From: Dastarcus helophoroides
Lineage: Eukaryota > Arthropoda > Insecta > Coleoptera > Bothrideridae
Assembly (NCBI GenBank): GCA_028583605.1
Contig: CM053332.1
Coordinates: 20,602,797-20,666,796, forward strand
Direction of reading: 5' to 3'
Length of the DNA: 64,000 nucleotides
In this document: positions 39,101 through 54,100 of the stretch, piece after piece
Layout: every line of letters starts with the position of its first letter
Numbering within the stretch: the first letter of the stretch is position 1
The notes under the pieces: generated by a model
What the model was told of the DNA's origin: nothing
The model's database searches: none
Seen by the model: only the letters and a program-made list of their open reading frames with translations
Made by a program: the position numbers and the translations under genes

Positions 39101-42100
39101 CATTTTGTTTAAAAATTTGATTATCGGGTAGAACTGCCTGAGGTCTTCCAAGGTGGGGTAGCTGTCGTAGGATGGGTCGTCTTCATTCGCATATTCGTTG
39201 CCCTGATCATTGTCGTTAAAAGGGAGAAACTCCAAAGCAGTTTCGTCGGGAGCGGGAGGGTAATCGTCCAGGCCGTCTGTTTGGAATTGGGGAGACCTTC
39301 GGCGCATTTGAGGTATCCAGGTTCGTTTAGCCACCGCGTAATCCGCGTAAGGATCTTCCATGTCTAAAACTGAAATTGGCTTTAGCTTTAACTTGGAATA
39401 AGCGTGTTGTGGAGTTATTTGTTAAAAATGGGAGGAATTTGTGAGTCAAAAATTGAAGGAATTTGACATAACTGTATTCAATTTTTCTTTCTTCACGAAA
39501 TGCAGATTAAAAGTAACACAAGCGCATAACGAGTTCAACGAAGAGAACAACGCAATGTAAAAAGCGACTCAAGAAAAAGAAAGCATAAGTCTAAATCAGT
39601 GCCAACAATTCCAAAAAAGGATCAAATAACCCCAAAGGGAAAACTTGAAATACAAATCTTGTTCCCTGAAACCAAGAAAGATCATTCAGGGGACAAGATT
39701 TGTATTTTAATTTTTGAAGATAACCAAGGACCAGTCCGTTCCAGCAGAAAACCCCAAAAGGAAGAGTATTCTTCCTTCAAAAGAAGAAACCAAAAAAATG
39801 GTTAGACATTATCAGTAATCGATTGAAGTATATGTTAGAGTTCTAATAAAACATTTTCGTCCTCGATTTTAGAAAGCAAAATTTACTAAATTGAATAAAC
39901 TAATAAATAATTCGAAAATAGAAGAAGCTACAGTAGACTCTCGCTAAAGTTGCGCTCACCGGACTAGATCGACCGTTAAAGTTGCTACTCTACCATCCCT
40001 ATCATTGTAAAAAAATGAATATGTTGTATTGCTACTTGTGGGGTTGAGTGGGTTATTCAAAAGTGGCGCTAAAACTCGGAAGTTTAATTCTGTCGTTCGA
40101 AAATTAGAGAGGGGGAATATCAGCGCAACTTCAGCAATCGCATCTTGTCAACTTTAACGAAAGTCGACCATATATGTAATACTTCTATATGTCGTGTTTT
40201 GTCCCTTTGTTTGTGTCAAAAAGGCGAGATGGATATATATGTTTGTCTTTTTCGAGGACAGAATATATTAACCAATCCCAAAGTTTACTTCAAATATCCC
40301 TCTTCTCGGAAGTCGTCATTGTTATCATTCATTTATTAGTGTTCCCCCCCCATCTTGTCATCTGTTCCGCTATAAACGAATGAATGCTTGTCCTCGAAAG
40401 AGTACGACATATACTTTCATCTCACCTTTTTGACAAAGCATTTTGAAGTGCCGATTATACACAACACTCCATATAAAAGTATTACATATATGGAGTTGAC
40501 TGTATACGGTTATATGTAGAAAACAATTCGAACGCACAAATGAATTGGTGGTTGCATACTATTTAACATTAAAATTTACTAAACAAATCAAAAATTATTA
40601 CATCTTCGACTAAAGTGCACTTTACACGCAACAACAAGATAACTGAAGTTGATCCAAACTTACTATCTGTGGCACTAGGTCCTAATATTTTCTCCCTGAG
40701 GGCGGCCTGCATGTTGAAATCAATCGGCGGATAGAAAATTTCGTCGGCGAAATCAGAGTGTGGATTGTCTACACTTGGTGTATATTTGATTATGGCAACC
40801 TCTCTCGGATCCAGTGGGACTTGGCCCTCCATCACCCTCAGGGCTCCCTCCAAATCTTGATCCACTAAGTGGGAGCATGCATCGGCTTCGAAAGGGTCCC
40901 TGAAATCGATAAATTCTATGGACCGTGTCATACTGCGGTTGTAACATAGCGAGGATACACATCATCTGGATTTAAAAAAATCACGACAATTTCCAGAACA
41001 AAAAGAAAAATTATCATTTCTTTATGTTCAATCCACTCGTAAAGGATAACCCTAATATGCCTTCAAAGCGAGTAGGATGCGGACACAAGAATACATAGCG
41101 ATGAACCGCCTTCTAAACAAGGATAGGTTGTAATTTTTGGGAAAAATTCCTTTCGGTAACGCGTTCCATAGCTACAAAGTTCTATAGAAAAAAGAGCCTC
41201 CGTAGATAGAAGTCCTCACTGCATCAAATTGGACCGCACAGGAATTGACTGTCTCCGACTGTTTTGTGTGCCTCAAAAATCTTGCCCTTGGGGGGATCAA
41301 TCCTATTAGTTACTGTGAGCATCTTCAATGAAAGTAAACTTTAAAAAAATGTCGACTTTTTTGGCAAATTTCCGTTTTCTTAAACTTTTTTTAAAGTGTC
41401 AGTATCACTCTGAAGATCTTGGCTGTCTAAACGCGTTAGAGCAACCTTTGTTGTGTTTATTAATCTTTCTTGATTTGAGAGGACAAGATTTGTATTTCAA
41501 TTTTTGAAGATAACCAAGAACAAGTCCGTTCCACCAAAAAAAATGAAACTTGCTACTTTTTTTAAATCCTCAAATTTTTTAAAAAATTTTAAATGTCTAT
41601 AGAAAAAGAGCCATTTTCCCTTAATGTTTACCTCAATAGTCACCTTGAGATACAGCTGACATGACGATATTTGGCTTGAAATCTGTAGCTGCTTTTGAAG
41701 TAATATAAGTAAAAAACTCTTCAATGAAAAAGTCTTCAAGTGTCCCTCCAAGAAGTAAACATATAAGATAAAGTATCTTGTTTAAATGCACACAAAAATT
41801 ACGTCAGCTTCTTTCAGGAGCTTATCAAATATTTACCTAATCTTGTTTTAAAATTATATGCTTCTGACAGGTAAATGGAAACCTTCAGAAGTTATTTCAT
41901 TCCTGCTGATTGGCATTTTCTTCGCCAGTTGCCATTCTTTAACAAAAAAGAGGTAACTGAAAATTTAGACGTCTGTAAGAAGCAACTGAAGAGGAAAACG
42001 TCAATCAGAAAGAATGGAAATAATGAAACTTTGCAAAGGCGATACAGAGAATATCTTCAGAAGGTATGACCTTATAAACTATTTAGTTGGCAATCTTTGA

Positions 42101-45100
42101 TAACAACAAGGATTAACATAGGATCAACAGAAGTTGCCTCACAGAAAATTGACTCTTGATAAACAGGAACTTCTCTACAAAGAAAAAGCATGTGATGGCC
42201 ATACGTGGACATTTTTGAAAATTTAAAAATATTACTAAGATTTCAAACTTCAACTACTTTGGATTTGGGTAACGTTTTCAGCAATCTTTGCAAATATATT
42301 TTTGTTTGTCCTAAATTGTACGTAAATAAATTCGCTTTGGCTTTGGGTAACGTTTTCAGCGATCTTTGCAGATATATTTTTGTTTGTTCTAAATTGTACG
42401 TAAATAAATTCGCAGCCAAATCAAATTAACAGCAAGCCAAATCTCCCCCTTGCATCAATTAATCATCTCAATTCACTTATTATAGAATTTAATTTATAAC
42501 TAAATTATATTAAGGGTTTTAATCAAGCCCTTCATGCCAAAGTGGCTCCCGTCGTAGGCGGTATATCTGACGTACATTCCTAATCGATATGAGGTTGTGA
42601 GAGGTCATGAAATTCAGCCACAAAGGCCTCGAGACGCAGCTCGGCATATGACAGGCTCAAAACAAAATTGGAAAATCTGAACATGAAATTTTGCTTCTTG
42701 AATCTTGAAGTGGGATTGTGTTGAAGAGCAAACAAGGGTTTTCATTGATGTAGATCCAGCTTTTCATTCAGCAAAACGATTCATCTAAATTTAAAAGCAA
42801 AGAAAAGAATGTGAATGATTTCGTTTTTTCAAATTTTAAAATCTGTTTAGTGAATAGATGGAATTTTGGAATTTAAAATTGAAGAAATTTAAAAAAAATT
42901 AAACAAGCCCATTGGGAAAATTTTGGGACAAAATCGTAGTTTAAAAAATTGTTATTTTTTAGAATAATTGATATACAAATCTTGCCCCCTGAGATCAAGA
43001 AAGATTGAAAAATGCAACAGTTGCTTTTTGTTTTTTTCTTGGTTGCAGGAGACAACTTTCAAAGATAATCAACATTTTTTAGAGTTTTAAAATTCTAGAA
43101 TTTTTATTGTTTTTCCTCTGCTCAACTATTTAATTATTATTCATTTAAAAATTTAATTACAAAAATGTTTAGTCAAAATAAAAGGCCGGATTTTTCGAAG
43201 CTCTCCCTTCTGTCTAAACTTTTAAGTTAACATTTTGTGATTAAGGTAGATGTGTCGGAAAAAGTCGAAGTATCGACATGAAAATCAAGAGGTAGAAATA
43301 TCGACATGAAAATCGAGAGTTAAAGGTTAAAACTAAAACTTGAAATAAGTTATAATTTGTGAAACAAATTTAAATTTGGGAACTGGAAATTTTGAAAAAA
43401 AAGCCCAAAAACTAGGACCTTTCCAGAAACTTTGAGTTTTTTTTTGGAATTTCTACTTTTATTCTCGAAATAAGTTTGGCTTTCCAATATTTAATTATTC
43501 CTAATTACGTTTTCTCTTGAGTCGATTGATCGATCATCAATCTTCGATGTGCAATAATAATGGATTTTAACATCGATTTTAGCATCATGTGATCAGATCA
43601 ATTTGACAAGATTTGTGTGGATATTACTTACTCGTTTTTGGTGGCGTACAGTAAAGCCTGAAGTCTGCATTGGGTGTATCCATGACTCCATCGGTAGCCC
43701 AAAGCGAATAACCTCCGCAACTCCCTGCTAAGTTCATGCAGAGCTTCCCGCTCAAGATTGTATCTAAAAATAAAAAAAAGTACAAATTAGAAGTTTGTTA
43801 TTAATATTCACAAGCTAGGTAGACTGATCGATTGTAGAACAATAAAAACAAAATAATTAAATAATGATGAAAGTGTCGTTAGGTGGTATTTTGGTGATGA
43901 CATTTCTATTTGAGTAGCACGGTTCAATTCTTTTTTCAGCTAGGGTCACTTTTTTGCCTTTGTTGCTTAATAAGAGCACATCTGGATTGTGTGATATAAA
44001 TGTCAATGCTTTCTGGCAGCGATGCCCAACCTTTTAGTTGAATGGAGTCAAAAGTCACACTTCGGCACTTAAAAAGTGATGACTAAAAAAAGGATGAACA
44101 TCCTAATTTTTAATATAAACTTAATATTTGCAAGCCCTAAAGGTAAAAAGTAAAAATAAATACGCTATCAAAGCTTGAAAAATGATGCCTGAAATAAAAC
44201 CATGAATCTGGAAAAACTAACATAACATTACTTCACAGTTATTGCGAGCCACATCAAAAGATACCACACAGGTTGGGCACCGAAGCTCTAGGATTTGCAA
44301 TCCCTCGGAGACCTGCGCAATTCCACATTGAAAGTGGGTACTCTCTTAATCTTAAGCAACTTTTCCAGAGCTCCAAAAACTACCTTAAGCTGCCAAAAGT
44401 GTGTCAAGGCTTTATCAGGTATTTAAAAGTTTTCCCAAAGTTTCAAATGGCTTCCCTAGTCTTCAGAAGATTTCTTTAGCATTTAAAAGCCTTTGCAAGT
44501 CTTTAAACAGTCTTCAAATCTTCGAAAACCCCCCTAATACGTTAGAAGTATCCCTTCGATTTCAGAAACTTTCTCAGTTCTTCTAAAACACCACAAGTCT
44601 TTATAAGTACACTTAATACTTTAGAAACTTCATTAGTTTTTGAACAGGGGTATTTCCCAAGACCTCAAAAACCTTCTCACTATTTCAGAAAAAGTTTTTA
44701 AACTTTTCAGAGGCTCTTTTAGGTTTGGCCTATGTTTTTAATGCTTTTTTAAGTCTTCAGAGGCTCCCTTAATTCTTTAGAAGGTTTCCTAAGATTTCTG
44801 AAGGGTCGCAAGTTTTCCCAGCTCTTTAGAAACTTTCTTAAATATTTCTAATATTTTTTAAGGCTTTAGAAGTCTTCCCAATTTTCAAAAAGCTTTCCAA
44901 ACTCTTTAAAAAGTTTCTCAAATCTGGAAAAGTTTGCCCGTCTTAAAGCTTCTTTTGATCAACACTTCAGTTACTTTATTAAGTTTTCATAATATTACGC
45001 GCGACCTCAAAAACCTTCTCAATTCAACAGAAGTTTCATAAACTCTTTAGAAGGTTTCTCAAGTATGAAAAAGTTTGCCCGCGTCTTCAAAGATTCTTCA

Positions 45101-48100
45101 ATCCTTCTCCTAATGCTTAATAAACTTTCTTCTGAAGTATTAGAAGTCGTTATAAATTTTTTCGACTCTTCAGAATGTTTCTTAACTTATTGGAGTACTC
45201 CCTAAGGTTTCAAAAACTTTTTCAATTCTTGAAAAGGTGTCTAAATTCTTTAGAAAATTCCTCGGGTCTAAAAAATAGTCCTTAAATCTTCAGAAGTTCC
45301 CATAAGGTTTCAGTTTCTTCTAAAGCACCACAAGCCTACATAAGTTCAGAAACTTTCTCAGGTCTTCGTAATATTATCCAAGCTTTCAGAAAACTTCTTT
45401 ATTTTCCAAAAGCTTTCTCAACTCTTCAGATGTTACTTTGAGTCTGTGCAAGTTTACACAAGCCTTTAAAGCTTCCTTAGGTTTTGAAAAGCTTTCCCAA
45501 GTCTTCAAAAGTTCCAATAAAATTTCAGATTTCTTTTCAAGCGCCAGAAGTTTTTATAAGCTTTTTCAACCCTTCAGAAACTTCTTTTTGAAAAATTGCC
45601 CAGAGCTTCAAAAACATTTTTAATTCTTTAAATACTTCCCAAATTTGTCAGAAGCTTCCTCAATTCTGCAAAAATTGCTCGCGTTTTAAGACCTTATTTA
45701 AGTCTTTAGGAGCTTTCTCAAATCTTTAGAAGTTTTCTAAGATTTCTGAAGTGCCACAAGTCATTATCAGTTTGTTTAACTCTTCAAAATCTTCCGCCAG
45801 TCCTCATAATATTCCCCAAGGCTTTAAAAACCTTCGTGATTCTTCAAAAACAGCCTAAACTCATCAGAAATTTTCTCAAGTTTCGAAAAGTTTGAACACG
45901 TCTTCAAAGCTTTCTTTAAATTTTCCCTTAAGGCTTTATAAACTCCCTTCTGAAACACAACAACTTTTTAAAAAATGTTCGACGCTTTAAAAACGTACTT
46001 AAGTCTTCGTAATATTCTCCAAGACTTCAAAAATCTTTTCAATCCTTTGAAAACTTTCTAAACCTTTTATAAACTTTCTCAACGGTAAAAATTTTTTCCA
46101 CGCCTTTAAAGCTTCTTTAGGTCTTTAAAAGCTATCCCAAGTCTTCAGATTTTTCGAAAAAATTAGCAATTTTCGTTTGAAACATTACAAATTTTTCAAA
46201 TTTTGCTCAAGTGTTTGGAAACTTCTTTAATTCTTTGCAATTTCTCCTAGGCTTCAGAAGCGTTCTCAATTCTTCAAAAGCTTCCTTAATTTTTCACGAG
46301 GTTTCTCAACTCTGAAAAGTTTACCAATTTGTTTAAAACTGCTTCAGATCTCCAAAAGCTTACATAAGTCTTCAAAAGTTTTTATAGGACTTAGAAGACT
46401 TCTAAAGCACCACAGGTTTGCTCATCTCTTTAAAAACTTTCTTAAGGCCCCATAATATTCTCCAAAAACTCAGCAATCTTCTCAATTCTTCAAAAGCTCT
46501 CTAAACTCTTCAAAAAGTTGCTTGAGTCTGCTCACATCTTTAGGGCTTTTGGAGATTCCTCAAGTATAGAAAAGTTTACCTACGTCTTGAAACTTCTTCA
46601 AGCCTTCAGAATCGTTCCTCAAGTTTTTTAGGCGTTTCCTTAAAATTTTAGATACTTTTTTTTTTAAATATTATAACTTTCTATAGGTTTCTTCAATTCT
46701 TCAAAAATTTTCTTAGTTTTCGAAATTTTTCCAAAGGCTTCAGAAATCATATTAATGCTTTAAAAATTTTGCAGATATTTTAGACACTTTTTCAAATTTG
46801 AAAAAGATTGCCCGCGTGTCTAAAGCTTCTTCAAACTTTCAGAAGATTCCCCAAGTCTTCAGGGGTTCCCCTAAGACTTCGCTTCAAGATACCACAAGTC
46901 TTTGTAAGTTTATTCAACTCTGTAGAAACGTACTGAACTCTTCGAAATATCCCCCAAGGTTTCAAAAACTTTCTCAATTTTTTAAAGGTGATCAAAACTC
47001 TTTAGAAGGTTCCTTAAGTTTGGAAAGTTGGCCCACGTCTTTAAAGCTTTTTCAGATCTTTAGAAGCTTTCCCAAGTCTTCAGAAGTTCCTAGAAGATCT
47101 CACAAGCTTTCTTGTGAAGCACTATAAGTCTTTATGAGTTGGTTCAACTCTTCAAAAACCTCCTTAAGTCTTCGAAATATTCCTTAAGACTTAAAAAAAT
47201 TTTCGGAATTTTACAAAAACTTCCCAATTTTTTCAAAAGCTTCCCTAAGCCGTAAAAAAAGATTTTTCGCATCTTTAAAGCTTCTCCAAGTCTTTAGAAC
47301 TTTCCTAAGACTTCAGAAATTTTCCTTTGAAATAACAACTATAATGTGAATTTACTGAACTCTTCAGAAATTTTCTTAAGTGTTCGTAATATTCCCCACC
47401 TTTCAAAAATCTTCTGAATTCTTCAGAAACAGTCTAAACTCTTCTCAAGTTTGAAAACATTTGCTTAAGTCTTTAAAGCTTTTTCAAATCTCTAAAAGCT
47501 TTTCCAAACCTTCAGAAGTTCCCATAAGATTTTAAAATTTTTCTTTTGAAGCACAAGTTTTTATAAGCTTGCTCAACTCTTCATAAAATTCCTTAAGTCT
47601 TTGTGATATTTTCCAAGGCTTCGGAATCCTTTTCAACTCTTCAAAAGATTCTTAAACTCTTCAGAAACCTGAAAAAGTTGCACATATCTTTACAGTTTGT
47701 TCAAGTGTCCCAAGATTTTAGAAAATTTTTCCAAAAGTACCACCAATTTTTATAACTTTGTTCAACTCTTCAGAAACTTCTCTAAGTCTCTGTAATATTT
47801 TTCGTAGCTTAAAAGCTTGCTTAAATCTTATATCCTAAGCTCATTATAAAATTCTTCAAGTTTAAAAAACAAACACATATCTTTAAAGCTGCTTTAGGTA
47901 TTAAAAAGCTTTTCCAAGCTTCCCATAAGACTCCAGAGTCTATATTCTGAACTACCGTAAGTCTTTATAAATAATTCAACTTTTCAGAAACTTTTTTAAG
48001 TCTTTGTAATATTCCATAAAAAGCCAAAAAGCTTCTCAATTCTCCAAAAGCTTTCCAAACTGCTCAGAAGGTTCCTACAGTTTTCTTACATCTCAAGAGC

Positions 48101-51100
48101 TTCTTAAAGTTCCTCAAGTTTGGAAAAGTTTTCCCACGTTTTCAAAGCTTCTTCAAGTTTTCAAAAGTTTTCTTAACAGCAACTTTCTTCTGAAATACTA
48201 CAAGTTTCTGTAAGACTGGAACTGTTTAGCTACGTCTTTAAAGTTTCTTCAAGTCTTCAGAAGTTTCTTTAACATTCCAAAACCTTAAGAAACTACTTTA
48301 AATCTTCGCAACATTCCCCAAAAAGTTTCTCAACGTTTTAAAACTTTCCCACATTTTTTAGAAGTATCCCCAAGCTCAAGAATGATTGCCTACGTTTTCA
48401 AATCTCCAGAAGCTTGCCCAAGTCTTCAGAACTTACCCAAGTCTTCAGAAGTTCCCTTAAAACTTCAGAAACTTTCTTCTGAAATACCACAATCTTTATT
48501 AGCTTTATTCTTCATGGTAGACCCTTATTGAACGGAAATATTATGTTTTTTTTCAATTTATTTAACATTTCTTCGGCCCAGTTTGGAAATATTTAAATTT
48601 TTCTGAAAAATTTAAATATTTTCAATCAACAAACCAGAAAAATTTAAATATTTCCAAACTGGGCCGAAGAAATGTTAAATAAATTGAAAAAAACTTTATT
48701 AGCTTGTTCAACTTTTCAGAAACTTCCTTAAGTCTTTGTAATAGTCCCTAAGGTTTTAAAAATCTTCTTTATTTTTCAAAAGCTTTTTAAACTTTGCAGA
48801 AGCCTGTTAAGTCTGGAAAAGTTTGTTTAAGTCTTTGAAAGTGATTTGGGTCTTTAGAAGCTTTTCAAAGTCTTTAGAAGTGCAAATAAAATTTCAAAAG
48901 CTTTTGTCTGGAGCACCCAAAGTCTTTATAAGTGTGTTCAACTCTTTTGAAACTTTCTTAAATCTTCGTAATATTCTCCAAGGCCTCAGAAATCTTCTGA
49001 ATCTTCGAAAAGCTTTCTTAACTCTTCAGATAGTTGCTCCACTCCGGAAAAAGTTACCCACCACTTTAGGGTTTTTTGAGGTTTACCAACTCTAGAAAAG
49101 TTTACCCAAGTATTCAGTGCTACTTTAAGTCTTCAGAAACTTCCCCAAATTTTCAGAAGTTTCCCTACTATTTCAGAAATTTTTTTATGAAATACCATAG
49201 GTCTTTATAAGTTTTCTTAAATCTTCACAAACTTCCATAAGTCTTCGAAATATTCTCCAGAGATTCAAAAACCTTCCCAATTCTTAAAAAACTTTCCAAA
49301 CTTTTTGAAAGCTTGTCCAAGTTTTAAAAAGATTGTCTATGTTCGTAAAGCTTCTCCAAATCTTCAGAAGGTTCCTCAAGTCTTCAGAAGTTCCCCTGAG
49401 ACTTTCTTCCAAAATACCACAGGTCTCAAAATTTACAAAGTTTCCTCGAGTCTGAAAAGGCTCGGCTATGTCTTTAAAGTTTTTTAAGTCTTCAAAAATT
49501 TCTCCAAGCCTTTAGAAGTTACCGTAAGATTTTAAAAACTTGTCCCTGAAATACTACAAGATTTCACAAGTTTGTTGTTAGTATCTCCCTGAAGATGTTA
49601 GCTTGGCTATCGAAAAGCGTTAGAGCAACCATTGTATTTTTTAATCTTTCTTAGTTTCAAAGGACAATATTTGTATTTCAAGTTTGTTCAACTCTTCAGC
49701 ATCTTCCTCGCGTCTTCGTAATATTTTACAAGGTTTCAGAAACCTTCCCAAATCTCCCAATTTTTAAAAAAGTTCCTTAAGTCAGAAATAGTTTTTCATG
49801 CCTTTGAAGCTCCTTTAGGTCTTCAGAAGACTAAGACTTCAAAAACATTCTTTTGAAATTCAAAAATTCTTTATAAGTTTATTCATCTCTTCAAAAACTT
49901 CCTTAAGTCTTCTTAATATTCCCCAAGGCCTAAAAAGCCTACTGAATTCTTCAGAAGCGGCCTAAATTATTCAGAAACGGCCTAAACTCTTCAGAAGATT
50001 CCTCAAGTTTGAAGTACCACACTTTAAGCTTGCTCAACTGGTCAGAAAACTCCTAAATTTTTCGTGACATTCCTCAAGGCTTCAGAAACCTTCTCCACTC
50101 TTTAAAATCTTCCTGAATTTATCAGAAGGTGAAAAGTGGAATTTTTTATAAATTTTTATAGAACACTTTATATTATAATAAAAATGTTGATAAAATATAT
50201 TTACTTAAAAATAAGTGTTAAAAAAATAAGTGGTAGATTTTCAATTTCATAAAAATTAAAGCCATCCTTCACAAAAATGTGATATATCTGACAGTTATAC
50301 CTTCAAAGGAGAGGTCTCTGAAGTTATCGACTTCCATCTCACGTTTAATAATAGAATAATCTCCCAAATGAAAGGGCAAAATGATAACAGTAAATGCCTA
50401 GCCCGAAGATTAATTTGTAAGTCAACTTTAGTACAATGCAGGATTAAGTGTAGACCTTTTACAAGTTAATGTTACTTAGCTGGATTGAAGCGAAATTACA
50501 AATCCTCATTTTAGACGATGAAATCAAATTAAATTTGCAAATTTAATAAGAAGTGGATTGCGCAACTAACTATGACGGATCATCGTCGAATTAATTCATG
50601 AATACAGTCGCAAAATTCGCTCGAGAAGTGCAAACGTTCAAACGGATGAAAAGTAGTGGAAAACTTACCGATATAAATCGTCTTCGTCTATGTCACTTGT
50701 AGCTGGGGTGCATCTACCAAAGGCAAAATCTGCGAGATAAAAAATTAAGTAAATTAAAATTAAAATCAAAAATTAAGTAATATTCACATAACTTCAGTGA
50801 TTTCTTAACTATTCTTATTGTTAGTCAAATTTAGTAAAATTGCTCTACAATATAGTTATAATCTTTGGCAAACATTTTGTTCAGTAGAAGCTACTTGATA
50901 CATTATGTTACTTTGAGATATTTACAAGGCCTCAGCTTTTACAGTGGGTGAGTTTCTTTTAAAAATTCGACTCTTTAGTCAATTTTTTTCAAATTTTTAA
51001 AATTGTGCCATGTCCTATTTCGACTTTAAAACTAGAGTTTGAATTTATTTACAAAATTTCGTTTCAAATTTCAATATTTCTTTGTTCTTGAAGTTTCAAA

Positions 51101-54100
51101 GTAAAATGTGCGTGAGTTTCTTTTGAAAATTCGACTCTTTTGTCAATTTTTTTTCGTACATTTAAAATTGTTGTATTCGGCTCTAAAACTAGAGTTTAAA
51201 TTTGAATTTCACCTCAATTTTCGTTATTTCTTTGTTCTTGGAGTCTCAAAGTAGAATGTCAAGGAAGAATATATATTCTCTTAAAATTTGAAGTTTCTCA
51301 GGCCTGAAAAAGTTTGGCCCCATCTATGAAGGTTTTTCACTCTTCAGAAGTTTCCTCAAGTTCACAGGTCTTCACAAATGTTTTCAATTCTCCAGAAGCT
51401 TTGTAATTTTCTTAAAAGGTTTCTCAGGTCTGAAAAAGTTTGCCCACCCTTATGAAGGTTTTTCAGCCTTCAGAAGTTTCCTCAATTCTTCAGAAGTTCC
51501 CATTAGACTCCAGAGGCTATCTTCTGAAAGCACCACATGTCTTTATAAACTTGCTCAACTCTTTCCTTAAGTTATCGTTATATTTCCCATAGCCTCAGAA
51601 AATTTCTTAATTTTCCAAAAGCCTAATAAAATCGTCAGAAGGTCCTCAGAGTCTAGAAAAGTTTGCTCATGTCTTTAGAGCTTTTTGAAGTCTTCAGATG
51701 CTTCCCCAAGGCTTTAAAAACCTTCTCAATCTTTCAAAAATTTCCCACATTTTTTAGAAGGTTCCCGGAGTCTAAAAAAGGTTCACCAAGTTTTTAAAAC
51801 TTCTTCAAATTTTTAAAAGGTTCCCCAATTCTTCGGAAATTTCTCCAAGACTACAGAAACTTTGTTCTTAAATAAATATAAGTTTGTTCAATTCTTCAGC
51901 AACTTGTTTAAGACTTCGTGAATATTTCACAGGTCTTCACAAACCTTCTCAATGCTCCATAGCTTTGTAAATTTTTCAAAAGGTTTCTCATGTCTAGAAA
52001 AGTTTGTCCACCCCTACGAAGGTTTTTTGGTCTTCAGAAGCTTCCTCGAGCCTTTAGAAGTTCCCATAAGACTTCAGAGGCTTTCTTTTGCAGCACCACA
52101 TGTCTTTATAAACTTGCTTAACTCTTCAGAAACTTCCTTAAGTCATCGTTATATTTCCCATAGCCTCAGAAAATTTCTTAACTTTCCAAAAGCTTAGTCA
52201 GCTGTTCAGAAGGTTCTCAAAGTACAAAAAAGTTTGCTCGTGACTTTAGAGCTTCTTGAAGTCTTCAAATTTCTTCCTAAAATTTCAGAAACTTTCTCTT
52301 GAAATGCCACACATCTTTATAGGTTTGTTTAAATTTTAAAATGCTTTCTTGAGACTTTGACCTATTCTTCAGAAAGTTCTCTAAGCTTGAAAATAATTGA
52401 GCAAGCCTTTAAAGGTTCTTCAAGTGTTCAGAAGCTTCTTCAACTGTTTAGAAGCTTCTCCAACTGTTCAGAAGCCTCCCCAAGTCTTCAAAGATTCCTC
52501 TAAGAATTTAAAACTTTATTCTAAAGTACTACAGGTTTTATAATGTTTCTTTCTAAATGTTTCGACTTGAAAATTAGAGTTTTTTCTTAAAATTTTACCG
52601 CAAATTTCAATATTTCTTTGTTCTAGAAATTTTAAAGCAGCACGTGCGTGAGTTTTTTTGGAAAATACGATCCTTTTGTCAAATTTTTTTGTACATTTTT
52701 AAATTGTTATATTTCGACTTTAAAACTAGAGTTTGAAGTTGAATTTCACCTCAATTTTTCATTATTTCTTTGTTCTTGCAGTCCCAAAGTAAAATGTCAA
52801 GGAAGAATATATATTCTCTTAAAATTTGAAGTTTCTCAGGTCCAGAAAAGTTTGCCCACCCCTAGGAAGGTTTTTCACTCTTCAGAAGCTTCCTCAAGTC
52901 TTTAGAAGTTCCCATGAGACTTCAGAGGCTTTCTTCTGAAAGCACCGCATGTCTTATAAACTTGCTCAACTCTTCAGAATTTTTCTTAAGTGATCGTTAT
53001 ATTTCCCATAGCCTTAAAAAATTTCTTAATTTTCCAAAAGCTTAAGAAACTCTACAGAAGGTCCTCAAAGTCTAGAAAAGTTTGCTCATGTCTTTAGAGC
53101 TTTTTGAAATCTTCAGATGCTTCCCCAAGTCTTCATAACTTTTCCTAACATTTTAGAAACTTTCTTCTGAAATACCACAAATTTTTATAATTTTGCTTAA
53201 CTCCTCAAAAAGTCTTCGAAATATTCCCCAAGACTTTAAAAACCTTCTCAATCTTTCAAAAATTTCCCAAATTTTTCAAAAGATTCCCGAAGTCTAAAAA
53301 ATGTTGACCAAATTTTTAAAACTTCTTCAAATCTTTAAAAGGTTCCCCAATTCTTCAGAAATTTCTCTAAGACTACAGAAATTTTGTTCTTAAAGAAATA
53401 TAAGTTTGTTCAATTCTTCAGCAACTTGTTTAAGTCCTCGTAATAATTCACATGTCTTCACAAACCTTCTCAATTCTCCAAAAGTTTTGTAAATTTCTTA
53501 AAAGGTTTCTCAAGTCTGGAAAGGTTTGCCCACCCCTATGAAGGTTTTTCAGTCTTCAGAAGTTTCCTCAAGTGTTCAGAAGTTCCCATAAGACTTCAAA
53601 GGTTTTCTTCTGAAGCACCAGATGTCTTTATAAACTTGCCTAACTCTTTATAAACCTTCTTAAGTCATCCCACAGCCTCAAAAAGTTTCTTAATTTTCCA
53701 AAAGCTTAGTAAACTTTTCGGAAGGTCCTCAAAGTCCGAAAAAGTTTGCTCATGACTTTAGAGCTTCTTAAAGTCTTCAAAACTCTTCCTAAAATTTCAA
53801 AAACTTTCTCTTGAAATGTCACAAGTCTTTATAAGTTTGTTCAACTGTTAAAATACTTCTTTGAGTCTTTGATCTACTCTTCAGAAAGTTCTCTAAGCTT
53901 GAAAATAATCGAGCAAGCTTTTAAAGCTTCTTCAAGTGTTCAGAAGCTTCTCCAACTGTTTAGAAGCTTCTCCAACTGTTCAGAAGCTCCCCCAACTGTT
54001 CACAAGCCTCCCCAAGTCTGCAGAAGTTCCTCTAAGAATTTAAAACTTTATTCTGAAGTACTACAAGTTTTTATAATGTTTTTCAAATCTGGAAAAGTTT

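Noticed and set aside
40753..40965. Alternative minus frame through the 40.7-kb IA-2 exon, beginning with ATG-ATG
   Set aside because: It would need the acceptor near 40967 and gives a frame that does not join the donor phase at 40664 or the upstream exon; the accepted frame fits both.
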